A stretch of DNA of 11,328 nucleotides from positions 1-11,328 of the forward strand of contig JAOPYS010000428.1 in the NCBI GenBank assembly GCA_025964465.1, read 5' to 3'. This document shows, piece by piece, positions 1-7,100 of this stretch. This stretch comes from Thermoleophilia bacterium (GTDB lineage Bacteria; Actinomycetota; Thermoleophilia; Gaiellales; SKUG01). Every line of letters begins with the position of its first letter. Within the stretch, counting starts at the first letter, position 1. The translations under genes and the position numbers were made by a program. The notes below the pieces were generated by a model that was not told where the DNA came from, did not search any database, and saw only the letters and a list, made by a program, of their open reading frames with translations.

Positions 1-876
1 GAGACCGGCCACCTCGTGTTCGGCACGCTGCACACCAACTCCGCCGCGAGCACCATCGACCGAATCATCGACGTGTTCCCGCCCCACCAGCAGGCACAGG
101 TGCGCGTGCAGCTCGCCTCCTCGCTGCAGGGGGTCGTCACGCAGACGCTCATCCCGACCAAGGACGGGCAGAGCCGCATCGTCGGCTGCGAGATCATGAT
201 CCCGAACGGCGCGATCCGGAACCTCATCCGCGAGGGCAAGATCTTCCAGATCCCCAGCGTGATGCAGACCAGCCAGGGGGAGGGCATGCAGACGCTCGAC
301 GCCGCCCTCGCCACCCTGGTGCGCTCCAACCAGATCACCCGGGAGGAGGCACTCAAGCGCTGCCACCACCCGGAGGAGTTCGCCCGCCTGTTCGAGAACG
401 GCGGCGGTGCCCCGACCCCCGGCAAGAACCTCTACCAGAAGCCCGAGGTCATCCGCCTGCAGCGCCGGCTCGACCCGGCTGCAGCCGCCGCGGCATCCGC
501 ACCGGCCGCCGCGCAGGCGTCCCCGGTCCCCGGCTCGATGGGAGCCCCCGCGATGCCCGGCGCCATGCCGCCCGCACCGATGGCGCCCCCCGCCGGCATG
601 CCCTCCGAGTTCAGCCTCCCGGCCACGATCGCGGCCGCACCGCCCGCCGCGATGGCACCGCCGATGCCGGCGCAGCCGCCCGTGATGGAGTTCGCCCCGC
701 CCGCGGCCGCCCCGCCCGCGGCGCCGCTGCAGCCCGGCCAGATGCCCGACCTGCCGGCCGCCATGGCCCCGCCACCCGCCGCCGTGCCCGCCTGGGCGCC
801 ACCAGCGGCTGCGATCGACCCGTCGACCGGCCAGCCGGTCGGGTTCCCCGCGATGCCCCCCGGTGAGGTCGCCTGA
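1..876 (+). CDS. pilT: Type IV pilus retraction ATPase PilT, C-terminal part (5' end outside window)
   Basis: Partial gene, open from base 1, so the true start lies upstream. PilT is the cytoplasmic hexameric ATPase that powers pilus retraction and twitching. Visible family motifs are the His-box context GTLHTN (bases 22-39) followed by SAASTIDRIIDVFP, the retraction-associated AIRNLIREGK (211-240), and the QIPSVMQTS...GMQTLDAAL region (about 250-315). These separate PilT from the extension ATPase PilB. The Walker A and B boxes must lie upstream of the window. The usual PilT fold ends near base 400 (HPEEFARLFENGG). After that the frame stays open for about 155 codons, first a short charged piece (YQKPEVIRLQRRLD), then a tail made almost only of Ala, Pro and Met with a few Gly. 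The tail is unusual for the family; see findings. The stop TGA shares its A with the ATG of pilC, implying translational coupling. Confidence 0.93.
   Translation, partial: ETGHLVFGTLHTNSAASTIDRIIDVFPPHQQAQVRVQLASSLQGVVTQTLIPTKDGQSRIVGCEIMIPNGAIRNLIREGKIFQIPSVMQTSQGEGMQTLDAALATLVRSNQITREEALKRCHHPEEFARLFENGGGAPTPGKNLYQKPEVIRLQRRLDPAAAAAASAPAAAQASPVPGSMGAPAMPGAMPPAPMAPPAGMPSEFSLPATIAAAPPAAMAPPMPAQPPVMEFAPPAAAPPAAPLQPGQMPDLPAAMAPPPAAVPAWAPPAAAIDPSTGQPVGFPAMPPGEVA
862..868 (+). promoter_or_regulatory. Ribosome binding site of pilC inside the pilT tail
   Basis: GGTGAGG lies 7 bases before the pilC ATG at 876, inside the last codons of pilT. It supports that start and coupling of the two genes. Confidence 0.6.
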
Positions 877-2099
877 TGCCGTCGTTCGCCTACCAGGCCG
901 TGGACAACACGGGCAAGAAGTCCCAGGGCCTCGTCGATGCCGCCGACCCGGTCACCGCCAACCGCACGCTCAAGACGCGCGGGCTGACGGTGGTCAAGCT
1001 CAAGGAGGGCGGCAAGGTCTCCAAGGGCAACGCGGAGATCAAGATCCCGGGCGTCGGCGGTGGCGTCCGCGCCAAGGACCTGACGCTCTTCTCGCGCCAG
1101 TTCGCGACGATGATCGGCTCCGGCCTGACCATCCTGCGCTCCCTCATGATCCTCGAGGAGCAGGTGCAGTCCAAGAACCTCAAGAAGGTCATCAGCGAGA
1201 TCGCCACGGACATCGAGGGCGGCCGCTCGCTCTCGGAGTCGATGGAGAAGCACCCGAAGGCCTTCGACAAGCTCTACGTGTCGATGGTCAAGGCCGGCGA
1301 GGTCGGCGGCGTCCTGGAGATGACCCTCCAGCGCGTGGCGTCCTCGCTCGAGGCCCGCGAGTCGCTGAAGCGCAAGATCAAGAGCGCGATGATGTACCCG
1401 ACCGTGGTGCTCATCTTCGCCATCCTGGCCGCGGTCGGCATGATCCTGTTCCTCGTGCCGGTCTTCACCAAGATGTACGAGGACCTCGACAGCGAGCTGC
1501 CGAAGATCACGCAGCTGCTGGTGACGATGTCGGACAAGGGCAAGCACCAGCCGTACCTGATCCCCGTGATCCTGCTGACGCCGTACTTCACGTTCCGCTA
1601 CTGGTCGCGGAGCACCAAGGGTCGCCGCCAGTGGGACCGCATCAAGCTGCGCCTGCCCATGAAGATCGGGCCGATCGTGCAGAAGGTGGCGCTGGCGCGC
1701 TTCTCCCGCACGCTCTCGTCGCTGATCGCGTCGGGCGTGCCGATGATGCAGGCCGTCAAGGTGACCGGCGAGACCGCCGGCAACACGGTGGTCGAGGAGG
1801 CGATGGACGACATCCTGCGCTCCATCGAGGAGGGGCGCACGTTCTCCGAGCCGCTCAAGCGCCACCCGATCTTCCCGACGATGGTCATCCAGATGGCCGC
1901 GATCGGCGAGGAGACCGGCAAGATGGACGCGATGCTCGAGAAGGTCGCGGAGTTCTACGAGGACGAGGTCGACGCGGCGATCAAGTCACTGACCTCGATC
2001 GTCGAGCCGATCATGATGATCTTCGTCGGCGGCATCGTCGGCTTCATCATCATCGCGCTCTACATGCCGATGTTCGCGCTCTTCGATAAAATCAAATGA
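876..2099 (+). CDS. pilC: Type IV pilus inner-membrane platform protein PilC
   Basis: 407 residues, the normal length for PilC/GspF. It is the polytopic membrane platform that contacts the PilB and PilT motors and helps insert or remove pilins. The N-terminus has the typical FAYQAVDNTGKKSQGLVDA opening (residues 4-22). It is followed by two T2SF domains, at about 71-194 (starting LFSRQFATMIGSGLTILRSL) and 274-397 (starting ARFSRTLSSLIASGVPMMQAV). Each contains the conserved G-E-x-x-G element: AGEVGGVLEM at 140-149 and IGEETGKMDAML at 343-354. Hydrophobic segments lie at about 174-196, 226-243 and 376-399. The start at 876 overlaps the pilT stop by one base and has a Shine-Dalgarno sequence. 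The product ends DKIK, and a strong hairpin follows 22 bases after the stop, so this is probably the last gene of a pilB?-pilT-pilC unit. Confidence 0.95.
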   Translation: MPSFAYQAVDNTGKKSQGLVDAADPVTANRTLKTRGLTVVKLKEGGKVSKGNAEIKIPGVGGGVRAKDLTLFSRQFATMIGSGLTILRSLMILEEQVQSKNLKKVISEIATDIEGGRSLSESMEKHPKAFDKLYVSMVKAGEVGGVLEMTLQRVASSLEARESLKRKIKSAMMYPTVVLIFAILAAVGMILFLVPVFTKMYEDLDSELPKITQLLVTMSDKGKHQPYLIPVILLTPYFTFRYWSRSTKGRRQWDRIKLRLPMKIGPIVQKVALARFSRTLSSLIASGVPMMQAVKVTGETAGNTVVEEAMDDILRSIEEGRTFSEPLKRHPIFPTMVIQMAAIGEETGKMDAMLEKVAEFYEDEVDAAIKSLTSIVEPIMMIFVGGIVGFIIIALYMPMFALFDKIK

Positions 2100-2121
2100 C
2101 GAGAGAACACCTGAGATGAGT

Positions 2122-2157
2122 GACGAGACGGCCGCGCACCCTGCGCGGCCGTTCGTC
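2122..2157 (+). terminator. Long hairpin after pilC, probable terminator
   Basis: Bases 2128-2138 pair perfectly with 2142-2152 around a CCC loop. With G2127 bulged out, 2122-2126 pairs with 2153-2157, giving a 16-bp GC-rich stem. Only TTC follows, so there is no good U-tract; in high-GC actinobacteria such stems often still act as terminators or 3'-end stabilisers. It separates pilC from the pilin gene and lies upstream of the pilin promoter, so attenuation of pilin transcription would concern only read-through from pilC. Confidence 0.65.
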
Positions 2158-2191
2158 TTCCGCGGCTTCGTTCCAAGCCCGCAGGAAAGTA

Positions 2192-2220
2192 CTCAAGTCG
2201 GTGTCGGCGGCTGCCGATAC
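2192..2220 (+). promoter_or_regulatory. Candidate sigma-28 (FliA/WhiG-type) promoter of the pilin gene
   Basis: CTCAAGTC starts at 2192 and GCCGATAC lies at 2213-2220, with 17 bases between the CTCA and the GCCGATAC. The family -10 consensus is GCCGATAA, so 7 of 8 bases agree. Transcription would start near 2227 and give a leader of about 50 bases before the ATG at 2278. The same octamer precedes two other units in this window (2886 and 7101). The match to the consensus is seen directly; use by such a sigma factor is inferred. Confidence 0.6.
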
Positions 2221-2263
2221 CCGCGGGGACCAACGTTCCACGCAGGCCCACTCACATCTTCCC

Positions 2264-2270
2264 AGAGAGG
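2264..2270 (+). promoter_or_regulatory. Ribosome binding site deciding the pilin start
   Basis: AGAGAGG sits 7 bases before ATG 2278. The frame is also open upstream to an ATG at 2116, but only the 2278 start gives a short prepilin leader. Confidence 0.65.
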
Positions 2271-2277
2271 TTCTTCC

Positions 2278-2766
2278 ATGATCAAGAGTGCCCAGAAGGC
2301 GACGCACGGCGAGGGCGGTTTCACCCTCATCGAGCTCCTCGTCGTGATGATCATCATCTCCATCCTCATGGCGGTGGCAGTCCCGACGTTCCTGAAGCAG
2401 AAGCAGACGGCAGTCGCGACCCAGGCCAAGGCCAACATCAAGCAGGTCATCAACGCCGTGGAGTCGTGTGCCACGTCGAACACCGATGGCCTGATCAACA
2501 GCCCGACCGGTCGCAACTGCTCGGATCCGGCGATCGTCGGAGCCGACGAGCCCGTGCTCAAGAACATCATGGGCGCGGGTGCCGGCAAGGTGCAGCTCTC
2601 GGCCAACGGCACGACGGGCTTCAAGGTCGTCGCCACCGTGACCACGGAGAAGGGGCCTGGCACCTTCACCGAGGATCACAAGGCCGATGGCTCGATCGCC
2701 AAGGACTGCGCCCCGGCGGGCTCCAAGTCCTGCCCGGCCGGTCTCAAGGCTGGAGCCATGTGGTAA
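2278..2766 (+). CDS. pilA: Type IV prepilin (PilA-like major pilin candidate)
   Basis: 162 residues from ATG 2278. It is the structural pilin subunit, secreted and polymerised after processing by PilD. The leader is 14 residues (MIKSAQKATHGEGG), with cleavage expected between Gly14 and Phe15. The mature protein begins FTLIELLVVMIIISILMAVAVP, with Glu at mature position 5 and the long hydrophobic N-terminal helix. The mature length is 148 residues, short to medium for a pilin. The globular part has four cysteines (C64, C81, C144, C152); C144-C152 near the C-terminus resembles a pilin D-region disulphide loop, which is an inference. An upstream in-frame ATG at 2116 is rejected because it would bury the leader behind 54 residues that overlap the terminator hairpin and the promoter. 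The gene has its own candidate promoter and strong terminator, fitting a highly expressed monocistronic major pilin. No other pilin gene is in the window. A minor-pilin or pseudopilin role cannot be excluded. Confidence 0.9.
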   Translation: MIKSAQKATHGEGGFTLIELLVVMIIISILMAVAVPTFLKQKQTAVATQAKANIKQVINAVESCATSNTDGLINSPTGRNCSDPAIVGADEPVLKNIMGAGAGKVQLSANGTTGFKVVATVTTEKGPGTFTEDHKADGSIAKDCAPAGSKSCPAGLKAGAMW

Positions 2767-2791
2767 GTCGTCACACCGACGACGAGGTTCT

Positions 2792-2821
2792 GCGAGGGGG
2801 TCGCTTCGGCGGCCCCCTCGC
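2792..2821 (+). terminator. Strong terminator after pilA with UUCG tetraloop
   Basis: Bases 2792-2804 pair with 2809-2821 around a TTCG loop: 13 bp with a single T-G wobble (T2801 with G2812), followed by TGTCTTCGT. UUCG is an exceptionally stable RNA tetraloop. It lies 25 bases after the pilin stop, as expected for ending an abundant pilin mRNA. Confidence 0.85.
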
Positions 2822-2822
2822 T

Positions 2823-2841
2823 GTCTTCGTGGGACGAAGAC
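2823..2841 (+). terminator. Second hairpin abutting the pilA terminator
   Basis: GTCTTCGT at 2823-2830 is a perfect inverted repeat of ACGAAGAC at 2834-2841 around a GGG loop. Its 5' arm is the pyrimidine-rich tail of the preceding terminator. The two form a tandem structure, a back-up terminator or an mRNA 3'-end stabiliser. The function is inferred. Confidence 0.5.
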
Positions 2842-2885
2842 TCGGCGATTGGTGCTTGCAGATCGTTCAGGCTGCTCCATTGACC

Positions 2886-2915
2886 CTCAAGTCGACCGGA
2901 CGGTTCGACCGATGA
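2886..2915 (+). promoter_or_regulatory. Candidate sigma-28-type promoter of the repeat-protein/pilD unit
   Basis: CTCAAGTC at 2886-2893 is identical to the element before the pilin gene. After the CTCA there are 18 bases, then ACCGATGA (2908-2915), 6 of 8 matches to GCCGATAA. A start near 2922 would leave a leader of about 60 bases. A perfect TTGACC (2880-2885) lies directly upstream, but I see no TANNNT element at 16-19 bases from it, so a sigma-70-type reading is weaker. Confidence 0.5.
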
Positions 2916-2983
2916 GCGTCCCGAACGATGCTTTCGCGCGTGCGTCCACGCCGCGCAGCCCACGACCACGGAAACGGCAGCAC

Positions 2984-5900
2984 ATGCGACCGACACTCCG
3001 AAGCTTCACGCCACGCCTCACGATCGCGGCCCTCGCGATCGGCCTGGGGGTGCTCTTCGCCCCGGCAGCCGGCGCGATGACCCTCTACGACGGCAGCTAC
3101 TCGACTGACCTGTCGACGAGCACGCCCGGCAACCTGTCGCCCGACTCGGGCGTGGTGCTCCCGTACCCCGCGTCGAACATGCGCCTGTCGTGGAGCCAGG
3201 TGCCCGGCGCGACGCAGTACCAGCTCCAGGTCGCGCGCCAGAGCTCCGACGGCGCCAGCTGCAACCTCCCGACCGCCTTCCAGCTCGACAACATCGTCCT
3301 CACCACGACCACCACCCAGAGCGAGTGGGCGCCGACCCTCCAGACCCAGGCCGAGGGCTCCGACATCTGGACGGGCACCTACTGCTGGCGCGTGCGCACG
3401 ACGGGCGCCGGCCCGGGCGCATGGAGCGTCGCGAACCGGTTCACTCGGACCTGGTCGTCCAAGGCAACCGGCCTGAAGTTCTACAACGACCACGACGGTG
3501 CGGTGCCCCGCGACCCGTCGAGCCCGGATTACGCAACCGGCTCGTCGACGACACGCAACGCCGGCTATGTGACGTGGAACCCGGTGCCCGGCGCCTCCAA
3601 GTACGAGGTGCAGGTCAGCCCCAGCCGCACGTTCAGCCAGAGCTCGATCATCGCGTCCCGTGAGGGCGTGAGCGACAACCGCGTCGTGCTGCTGCACCTG
3701 CCCGACGACACCTACTACTGGCGTGTTCGCGGGATCAGCCCCAACGGCACCAACGGCGACTGGACCACCTCGGACAACACGTTCACGGTGAAGTGGTACG
3801 ACCCGACGTGGAGCGACCAGACCAAGCTCTACCCCGCCGATTCATCCGTACAGAGCGACGTGCGCATCGGCTGGACCTCCATGCCAGGCGCCAGCCACTA
3901 CGAGTACCAGGTGAGCGCGAACGGTGGCTGCTTCTGGGATCCGACGTACCCGCAGGGCGCGCCCGACCTGTACGGCGCCTGGACGACCAAGGCGGCCGTC
4001 TACGACGACAACGACAACCTGCTGTACACGCAGGACCCGCTGGCGAGCCAGTGCCGCCTGTCGAGCCTCGACGCGACGACGATCAACAACTGGGTCACGC
4101 TCCAGGACGCCTTCGATCCCAACGTGTTCACGTATCTCTCCGACACCTGCCTCGACGGTCAGGGCAAGGTGAAGTGCGAGCGCGCGCACATGCCCGACAA
4201 CCAGCCGGACGACATGCCCGCCTCCCCGTGGCGCGGGCTGCGGATGGCCGTAAATCAAGAGGACGGCCCCGCCTACACGCTCTCGTGGCGCGTCCGCCCG
4301 GTCTACATGCTCGGCCAGGATTCCGAGACGGGCTGGAAGGTGGCCGGGGACAAGGAGATCAAGGTCTATGGCTCCTGGACCAAGTACCGCGCCGGCGGCG
4401 CCAACCGCGAGGAGCGGTTCGACCTCGACCCGTCGACGGCACCGCTCGCTAGCGTGGGGACGCGCTGCGACAACCCGCTCGTCAACCCGCTCACCAACCA
4501 GTGCCTCGTCAACGTCGGTGCGTCGATGGCAGCCGACCAGGTCGTCGGTGCGGGCCATTCCGACAGCATGCAGGTGCCCGTCATCACGTGGCGACCGTTC
4601 CAGGGTGCGGGCGGCTACGTCGTGCAGATCGCGCGTGATCCGCTCTTCAACAACATGGAGCGCACGGTGACCCTGCCCATGCTGCGGTCCGCGGGGTACG
4701 GGTTCCAGCAGTCCTGGGTCCCGACGGATGGCTTGGTGGACAACGAGGAGGACACGGGCTACTGGTGGCGCGTCATCCCCTGCGTCTCCGCCGTCGATGA
4801 CGCGACCATCCCGTCGTACACGATCTGCTCGCCCTTCTACTCCGACGATGCGGGCGGCCTGCCGCCCAGCGCCGATCCGGTCTATGGCTACACGGACGCG
4901 GCGGTCGCCCAGACGTTCAAGAAGCAGGCCAAGATCCAGACGTCGATCTTCGAGCGATTCGAGGGTGCGACGCCGCTCATTCGCTGGGCGGTGGACGGTG
5001 CGTCGCCGACCGACTATCCGCGCTGGTCGCAGGGCATCCCTGGTGCTCACCACTACCAGGTGCAGCTGGCTCGCGACCCGTTCATGACGAAGGACGTGAT
5101 CGACCTCAACACGACCATCCCGCGCATCGCACCGTTCAAGCCGACCTCCGTCGTCGGCGAGGGCACCGAGCTGGACGACGGCATCTGGTTCTACCGCGTC
5201 CGCCCGATCGACCGCAACGGCATCCTCGGCACGTGGAGCCCCACGAGCCAGTTCAACAAGCGCATCGAGGCTCCCGGGTCGAGCGCGTCCGGTGGCGGCG
5301 GTGCCGAGGGCCCGGGCGTCGTGGTCGCGTGGGACGCCGTCCAGGGTGCCGACACCTACGACGTGCAGTGGTCGACGGACTCCGGCTTCGAGGCGGGCAT
5401 CGTCAGCGGCTCGACGCGGCAGACCGTGTTCCGCATCCCGGACACGACGCGCGGTCGTTTCTACTGGCGCGTCCGCGCCGTGCGCAACGGCGTGCAGGGC
5501 CAGTGGAGCCTCGAGACCCGGTACGTCGACATCGTCCCGGCCACGACGCTGCGCTACGCCCTCAACCGGCCGCTCACGTTCGCCGGCGAGAAGGTCACCG
5601 TCACGGGTGAGCTGAAGGTGGCCGGCTCGGCGCGCAACGGCAAGTCCGTGCGCCTGCAGCGCAAGGGCGCCGGGTGCGACGCCAAGGCCGGGCAGTACGT
5701 CGACGTCGCCAAGGGCGTCACCGGGCGCAACGCGGACGACGGCCTCGTCTCCTTCCCGACCAAGGTGGCGCAGAACACCTGCTACCGCCTGGCCTGGGAC
5801 AACGGCGCGACCGTCAGCTACAGCGCACCGATCCCCGTGAAGGTGGCACCCCGCGTGGTCGCCAAGCTGGACCGCAAGAAGGTGGTGCGCGGCAAGAGCT

Positions 5901-6181
5901 TCTGCATCACGGCGACCGCGACGGCCAAGATGTACGGCACGCTGCGCGTGCAGTACCGCAAGGGCTCGAAGGGCACCTGGACGACGTCGCGGTCGGCCGT
6001 GCTGCGCAACGCCAAGGCGAAGAAGCAGTGCGCGACGATCCCCAAGGCGGGCGCCTACCAGGTCCGCCTGACGATCACGGGGCTCTACCACCCGACGCAG
6101 AAGTGGAAGCAGTTCGAGGACGTCGTCGTGCCGGTCGGCACGGTGCGGGTCAACGACGTGTTCCGCATCGTCCGGCACTGA
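2984..6181 (+). CDS. Large secreted FnIII-like repeat protein of the T4P cluster
   Basis: 1065 residues from ATG 2984; no named family recognised. The start gives a clean Sec signal peptide: Arg-rich n-region (MRPTLRSFTPR), hydrophobic core (LTIAALAIGLGVLFAP) and an AAGA-like cleavage site near residue 31. The frame is open upstream, but earlier starts would overlap the promoter and put the signal inside the protein. Six repeats follow. Each opens with a [VMFI][PQ]GA...Y..Q[VILW] strand (residues 73, 201, 300, 539, 685, 786) and ends with a [WY]RV motif (W135, W246, W435, W595, Y737, W828). This is the pattern of fibronectin-III-like beta sandwiches. Repeats 3 and 4 are enlarged by Cys-containing insertions. 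A Gly/Ser linker (SSASGGGGAEG) precedes repeat 6. The C-terminus (about 852-1065) looks like two Lys/Arg-rich Ig-like beta domains with paired cysteines. There is no LPXTG motif or C-terminal membrane anchor. Its place between the pilin gene and pilD suggests a pilus-associated or surface adhesin, perhaps a functional counterpart of PilY1, whose VWA/beta-propeller layout it lacks. That role is inference. Confidence 0.8.
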   Translation: MRPTLRSFTPRLTIAALAIGLGVLFAPAAGAMTLYDGSYSTDLSTSTPGNLSPDSGVVLPYPASNMRLSWSQVPGATQYQLQVARQSSDGASCNLPTAFQLDNIVLTTTTTQSEWAPTLQTQAEGSDIWTGTYCWRVRTTGAGPGAWSVANRFTRTWSSKATGLKFYNDHDGAVPRDPSSPDYATGSSTTRNAGYVTWNPVPGASKYEVQVSPSRTFSQSSIIASREGVSDNRVVLLHLPDDTYYWRVRGISPNGTNGDWTTSDNTFTVKWYDPTWSDQTKLYPADSSVQSDVRIGWTSMPGASHYEYQVSANGGCFWDPTYPQGAPDLYGAWTTKAAVYDDNDNLLYTQDPLASQCRLSSLDATTINNWVTLQDAFDPNVFTYLSDTCLDGQGKVKCERAHMPDNQPDDMPASPWRGLRMAVNQEDGPAYTLSWRVRPVYMLGQDSETGWKVAGDKEIKVYGSWTKYRAGGANREERFDLDPSTAPLASVGTRCDNPLVNPLTNQCLVNVGASMAADQVVGAGHSDSMQVPVITWRPFQGAGGYVVQIARDPLFNNMERTVTLPMLRSAGYGFQQSWVPTDGLVDNEEDTGYWWRVIPCVSAVDDATIPSYTICSPFYSDDAGGLPPSADPVYGYTDAAVAQTFKKQAKIQTSIFERFEGATPLIRWAVDGASPTDYPRWSQGIPGAHHYQVQLARDPFMTKDVIDLNTTIPRIAPFKPTSVVGEGTELDDGIWFYRVRPIDRNGILGTWSPTSQFNKRIEAPGSSASGGGGAEGPGVVVAWDAVQGADTYDVQWSTDSGFEAGIVSGSTRQTVFRIPDTTRGRFYWRVRAVRNGVQGQWSLETRYVDIVPATTLRYALNRPLTFAGEKVTVTGELKVAGSARNGKSVRLQRKGAGCDAKAGQYVDVAKGVTGRNADDGLVSFPTKVAQNTCYRLAWDNGATVSYSAPIPVKVAPRVVAKLDRKKVVRGKSFCITATATAKMYGTLRVQYRKGSKGTWTTSRSAVLRNAKAKKQCATIPKAGAYQVRLTITGLYHPTQKWKQFEDVVVPVGTVRVNDVFRIVRH
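3161..5531 (+). repeat. Six divergent protein-level FnIII-like repeats
   Basis: The repeat starts (codons for xxGA) are at about 3200, 3584, 3881, 4598, 5036 and 5339. The closing WRV/YRV codons are at 3386, 3719, 4286, 4766, 5192 and 5465. Start-to-close distances are about 45-62 residues for repeats 1, 2, 4, 5 and 6, and about 135 for repeat 3, which holds a large insertion. Repeats 4 and 5 share the segment Q[IL]ARDP, suggesting they are the most recent duplicates. Similarity is at protein level; I see no long DNA identity. Confidence 0.7.
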
Positions 6182-6222
6182 GCGACGGTTCCGGCCGACG
6201 ACGGGCTGGGTAGCTCCGGGCC

Positions 6223-7035
6223 ATGGAGTACGAGCCCACCGCCGTCGGCGTCGCGATCGTCGCACTGTTCGGCCTGCTGGTCGGGAGCTTCCTCAACGTC
6301 GTCATCGTCCGCCGCGGGCACGACGACTGGGAGCAGCGCACCGGGCTCAACGGCCGGAGCGCCTGCCCGAAGTGCGGGCACGAGATCAGCTGGTGGGAGA
6401 ACATCCCCGTGCTGTCGTGGCTTGCGCTGCGGGGCCGGTGCCGCGGGTGCCGCAACCCGATCTCCTGGCGCTATCCGCTCGTCGAGCTGCTGACGGCGGG
6501 CCTGTGGGGCGCGGTCGGTGCCACCGCGCACGGCGTGCCCGAGCTGGTCACGGGCGTCGTGCTGCTCTCCGTGCTGGTGCCGGTGACCTTCATCGACCTG
6601 CAGCTGCAGATCATCCCGGACGAGGTCAACTACGCGGCGATCTGGCTCGGGTTCGCATGCTCGTTGGGCTTCGGGCCGCAGGACCGCTTCGCCGCGGGCG
6701 CCCAGTGGTGGTGGCTCGAGGTGCTGCTCGCCTCGTTCGGCGCTGCGGCGTTCCTGCTGCTGCCGACCCTGATCACGCGGGGGCGAGGGATGGGGGCCGG
6801 GGACGTGAAGCTCGTCGTGGCGCTCGGCGCCTTCCTGGGCGCGCCCGTCGCGGTGGGCCTGATGGCAGGGTTCCTGGTGGCGCTCGTGCCCTCGATCGTG
6901 CTCATCGTCGTCCGCGGGGTGGCGGCCGGGCGCAAGTCGAAGATCCCGTTCGGCCCCTTCCTCGCGATCGGCGGCGCAGTGGGCTGGTTCGTGGGGCCGC
7001 AGGCGCTCGACGCCTACCTGCGCCTCGGCAGCTGA
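6223..7035 (+). CDS. pilD: Prepilin peptidase / N-methyltransferase PilD
   Basis: 270 residues, typical for the bifunctional enzyme. This membrane aspartic protease (A24 family) removes the prepilin leader and methylates the new N-terminal Phe. The N-terminus has GSFLNVVIVR (21-30). The cytoplasmic methylase loop carries four zinc-type cysteines, C48-x2-C51 and C73-x2-C76, with the conserved ISWWENIPVLSW between them. The two catalytic aspartates are D125 in FIDLQLQIIPDEV and D194 in GAGDVKL. IPFGPFLAIGG (241-251) is the conserved C-terminal motif. Several hydrophobic helices span the rest. It starts 41 bases after the repeat-protein gene with no intervening terminator, so the two are probably co-transcribed. 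No clear Shine-Dalgarno sequence precedes ATG 6223. TAGCTC at 6211-6216 is a poor -10-like element that could give a leaderless message, but this is weak. Confidence 0.95.
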   Translation: MEYEPTAVGVAIVALFGLLVGSFLNVVIVRRGHDDWEQRTGLNGRSACPKCGHEISWWENIPVLSWLALRGRCRGCRNPISWRYPLVELLTAGLWGAVGATAHGVPELVTGVVLLSVLVPVTFIDLQLQIIPDEVNYAAIWLGFACSLGFGPQDRFAAGAQWWWLEVLLASFGAAAFLLLPTLITRGRGMGAGDVKLVVALGAFLGAPVAVGLMAGFLVALVPSIVLIVVRGVAAGRKSKIPFGPFLAIGGAVGWFVGPQALDAYLRLGS

Positions 7036-7100
7036 TCCACTTGCGGATATTCAACGTGCTCGGGTCGGGATTGCGTTCGTTCCATGCCGCGTCGCATTGG

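Noticed and set aside
432..1865. A 477-codon - strand frame opposite pilT and pilC
   Set aside because: It is an artefact of the Pro/Ala-rich pilT tail read in reverse, with no recognisable product.
863..2089. A 408-codon + strand frame overlapping pilC
   Set aside because: It is the +1-shifted shadow of pilC, Arg/Gly/Asp-rich. PilC itself has full family motifs.
2116..2277. N-terminal extension of the pilin starting at ATG 2116
   Set aside because: It would cross the hairpin, the promoter and the ribosome site, and would destroy the short prepilin leader.
2880..2908. A sigma-70 promoter built on TTGACC at 2880
   Set aside because: The -35 is perfect, but no TANNNT box occurs at a usable distance. 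The overlapping sigma-28-like motif fits better.
2687..2983. Upstream extension of the FnIII protein frame
   Set aside because: It overlaps pilA, the terminator and the promoter motif. The signal peptide starts precisely at ATG 2984.
6182..6222. A terminator or separate promoter between the FnIII gene and pilD
   Set aside because: No stable inverted repeat was found, and TAGCTC at 6211 lacks both the last T and a -35 partner. Co-transcription is simpler.
3842..6265. An 807-codon - strand frame opposite the FnIII protein
   Set aside because: The composition is Arg/Ala/Val/His/Asp-rich with no motif. The + strand frame has a signal peptide and clear repeats.
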